Shown here in pieces: positions 26,235 through 26,342 of a DNA stretch of 26,342 nt. This stretch comes from BQJD01 sp965652415 (GTDB lineage Bacteria; Pseudomonadota; Gammaproteobacteria; Arenicellales; CAJQKF01), in the NCBI GenBank assembly GCA_965652415.1, contig CBFGVH010000045.1, forward strand, positions 1-26,342, given 5' to 3'. The position numbers were made by a program, and so were the translations under genes. A model generated the notes under the pieces. That model worked only from the letters and a program-made list of their open reading frames with translations. It was not told the DNA's origin and made no database searches. The stretch's first letter is position 1, and each line of letters opens with the position of its first letter.

Positions 26235-26285
26235 ACGAACGGCGATACCGCTCGTTTTCCTGTGTCGGTTCCCTGGGGCCGACAC
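26235..26285 (-). promoter_or_regulatory. Two inverted repeats in the peptidase leader
   Basis: GTGTCGG (26262-26268) and CCGACAC (26279-26285) form a 7-bp repeat with a 10-nt gap. ACGAACGG (26235-26242) and CCGCTCGT (26248-26255) form an 8-bp stem with one G:T pair, right beside the Shine-Dalgarno site. They could be operators or RNA structures governing translation. No clear -10/-35 pair was found up to the window edge. Confidence 0.35.
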
Positions 26286-26342
26286 TGTCCCCTCGCCGAA
26301 TCCTTCGATGTTCCGGGCGCTCACGGCAGCAGGTGGCGCGAC

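Overview
The window reads as a chromosomal segment of a GC-rich gammaproteobacterium. The main evidence is the conserved block aspS-nudB-yebC-ruvC-ruvA-ruvB-ybgC-tolQ-tolR-tolA-tolB-pal-cpoB (6.8-17.7 kb), which is typical of that class. A Pseudomonas-type aspartyl-tRNA synthetase, DUF3108, AmpG and a YeeE/YedE transporter fit the same picture. Many proteins are rich in Asp and Glu. I cannot name the genus; Chromatiales-like or Lysobacterales-like relatives are a guess.

Layout. (1) 1-794: a lower-GC stretch with one or two unrecognised or possibly broken ORFs, lying against the 3' end of a tRNA-Ala(CGC) gene. (2) 0.8-6.2 kb: housekeeping genes. These are a hotdog thioesterase, a truncated RodZ-like membrane HTH protein, an alpha/beta-hydrolase esterase, a convergent pyrE-DUF3108 pair on the minus strand, and an AmpG-like muropeptide permease divergent from pyrE. 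(3) 6.2-12.1 kb: FmdB zinc-ribbon protein, aspS, nudB, yebC and the ruvCAB Holliday-junction operon. RuvA/RuvB migrate the junction and RuvC cuts it; ruvC/ruvA and ruvA/ruvB overlap by 4 nt. (4) 12.1-17.7 kb: the complete Tol-Pal envelope system with ybgC upstream and cpoB downstream, very tightly packed. TolQRA form the inner-membrane motor, TolB and Pal the periplasmic and outer-membrane end, and CpoB links to peptidoglycan synthesis. (5) 17.9-19.2 kb: a YeeE/YedE (TsuA-like) sulfur-compound permease and a tRNA-Lys(TTT) gene with a near-consensus promoter. (6) 19.4-26.3 kb: an accessory-looking minus-strand unit. A roughly 1,700-residue secreted gingipain-like (peptidase C25) protein with a GEVED domain is followed by a perfect 20-bp palindrome and a membrane-anchored metallo-beta-lactamase-fold protein whose metal-binding motif is lost. 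Its upstream leader has a strong Shine-Dalgarno site in front of an out-of-frame 57-codon ORF.

The most unusual content is region 6. Regions 2-5 are mostly ordinary core genome, with small deviations: a Nudix box with one extra residue, a lipoprotein form of CpoB, and RodZ without its usual periplasmic domain. I saw no CRISPR array, insertion sequence or transposase.
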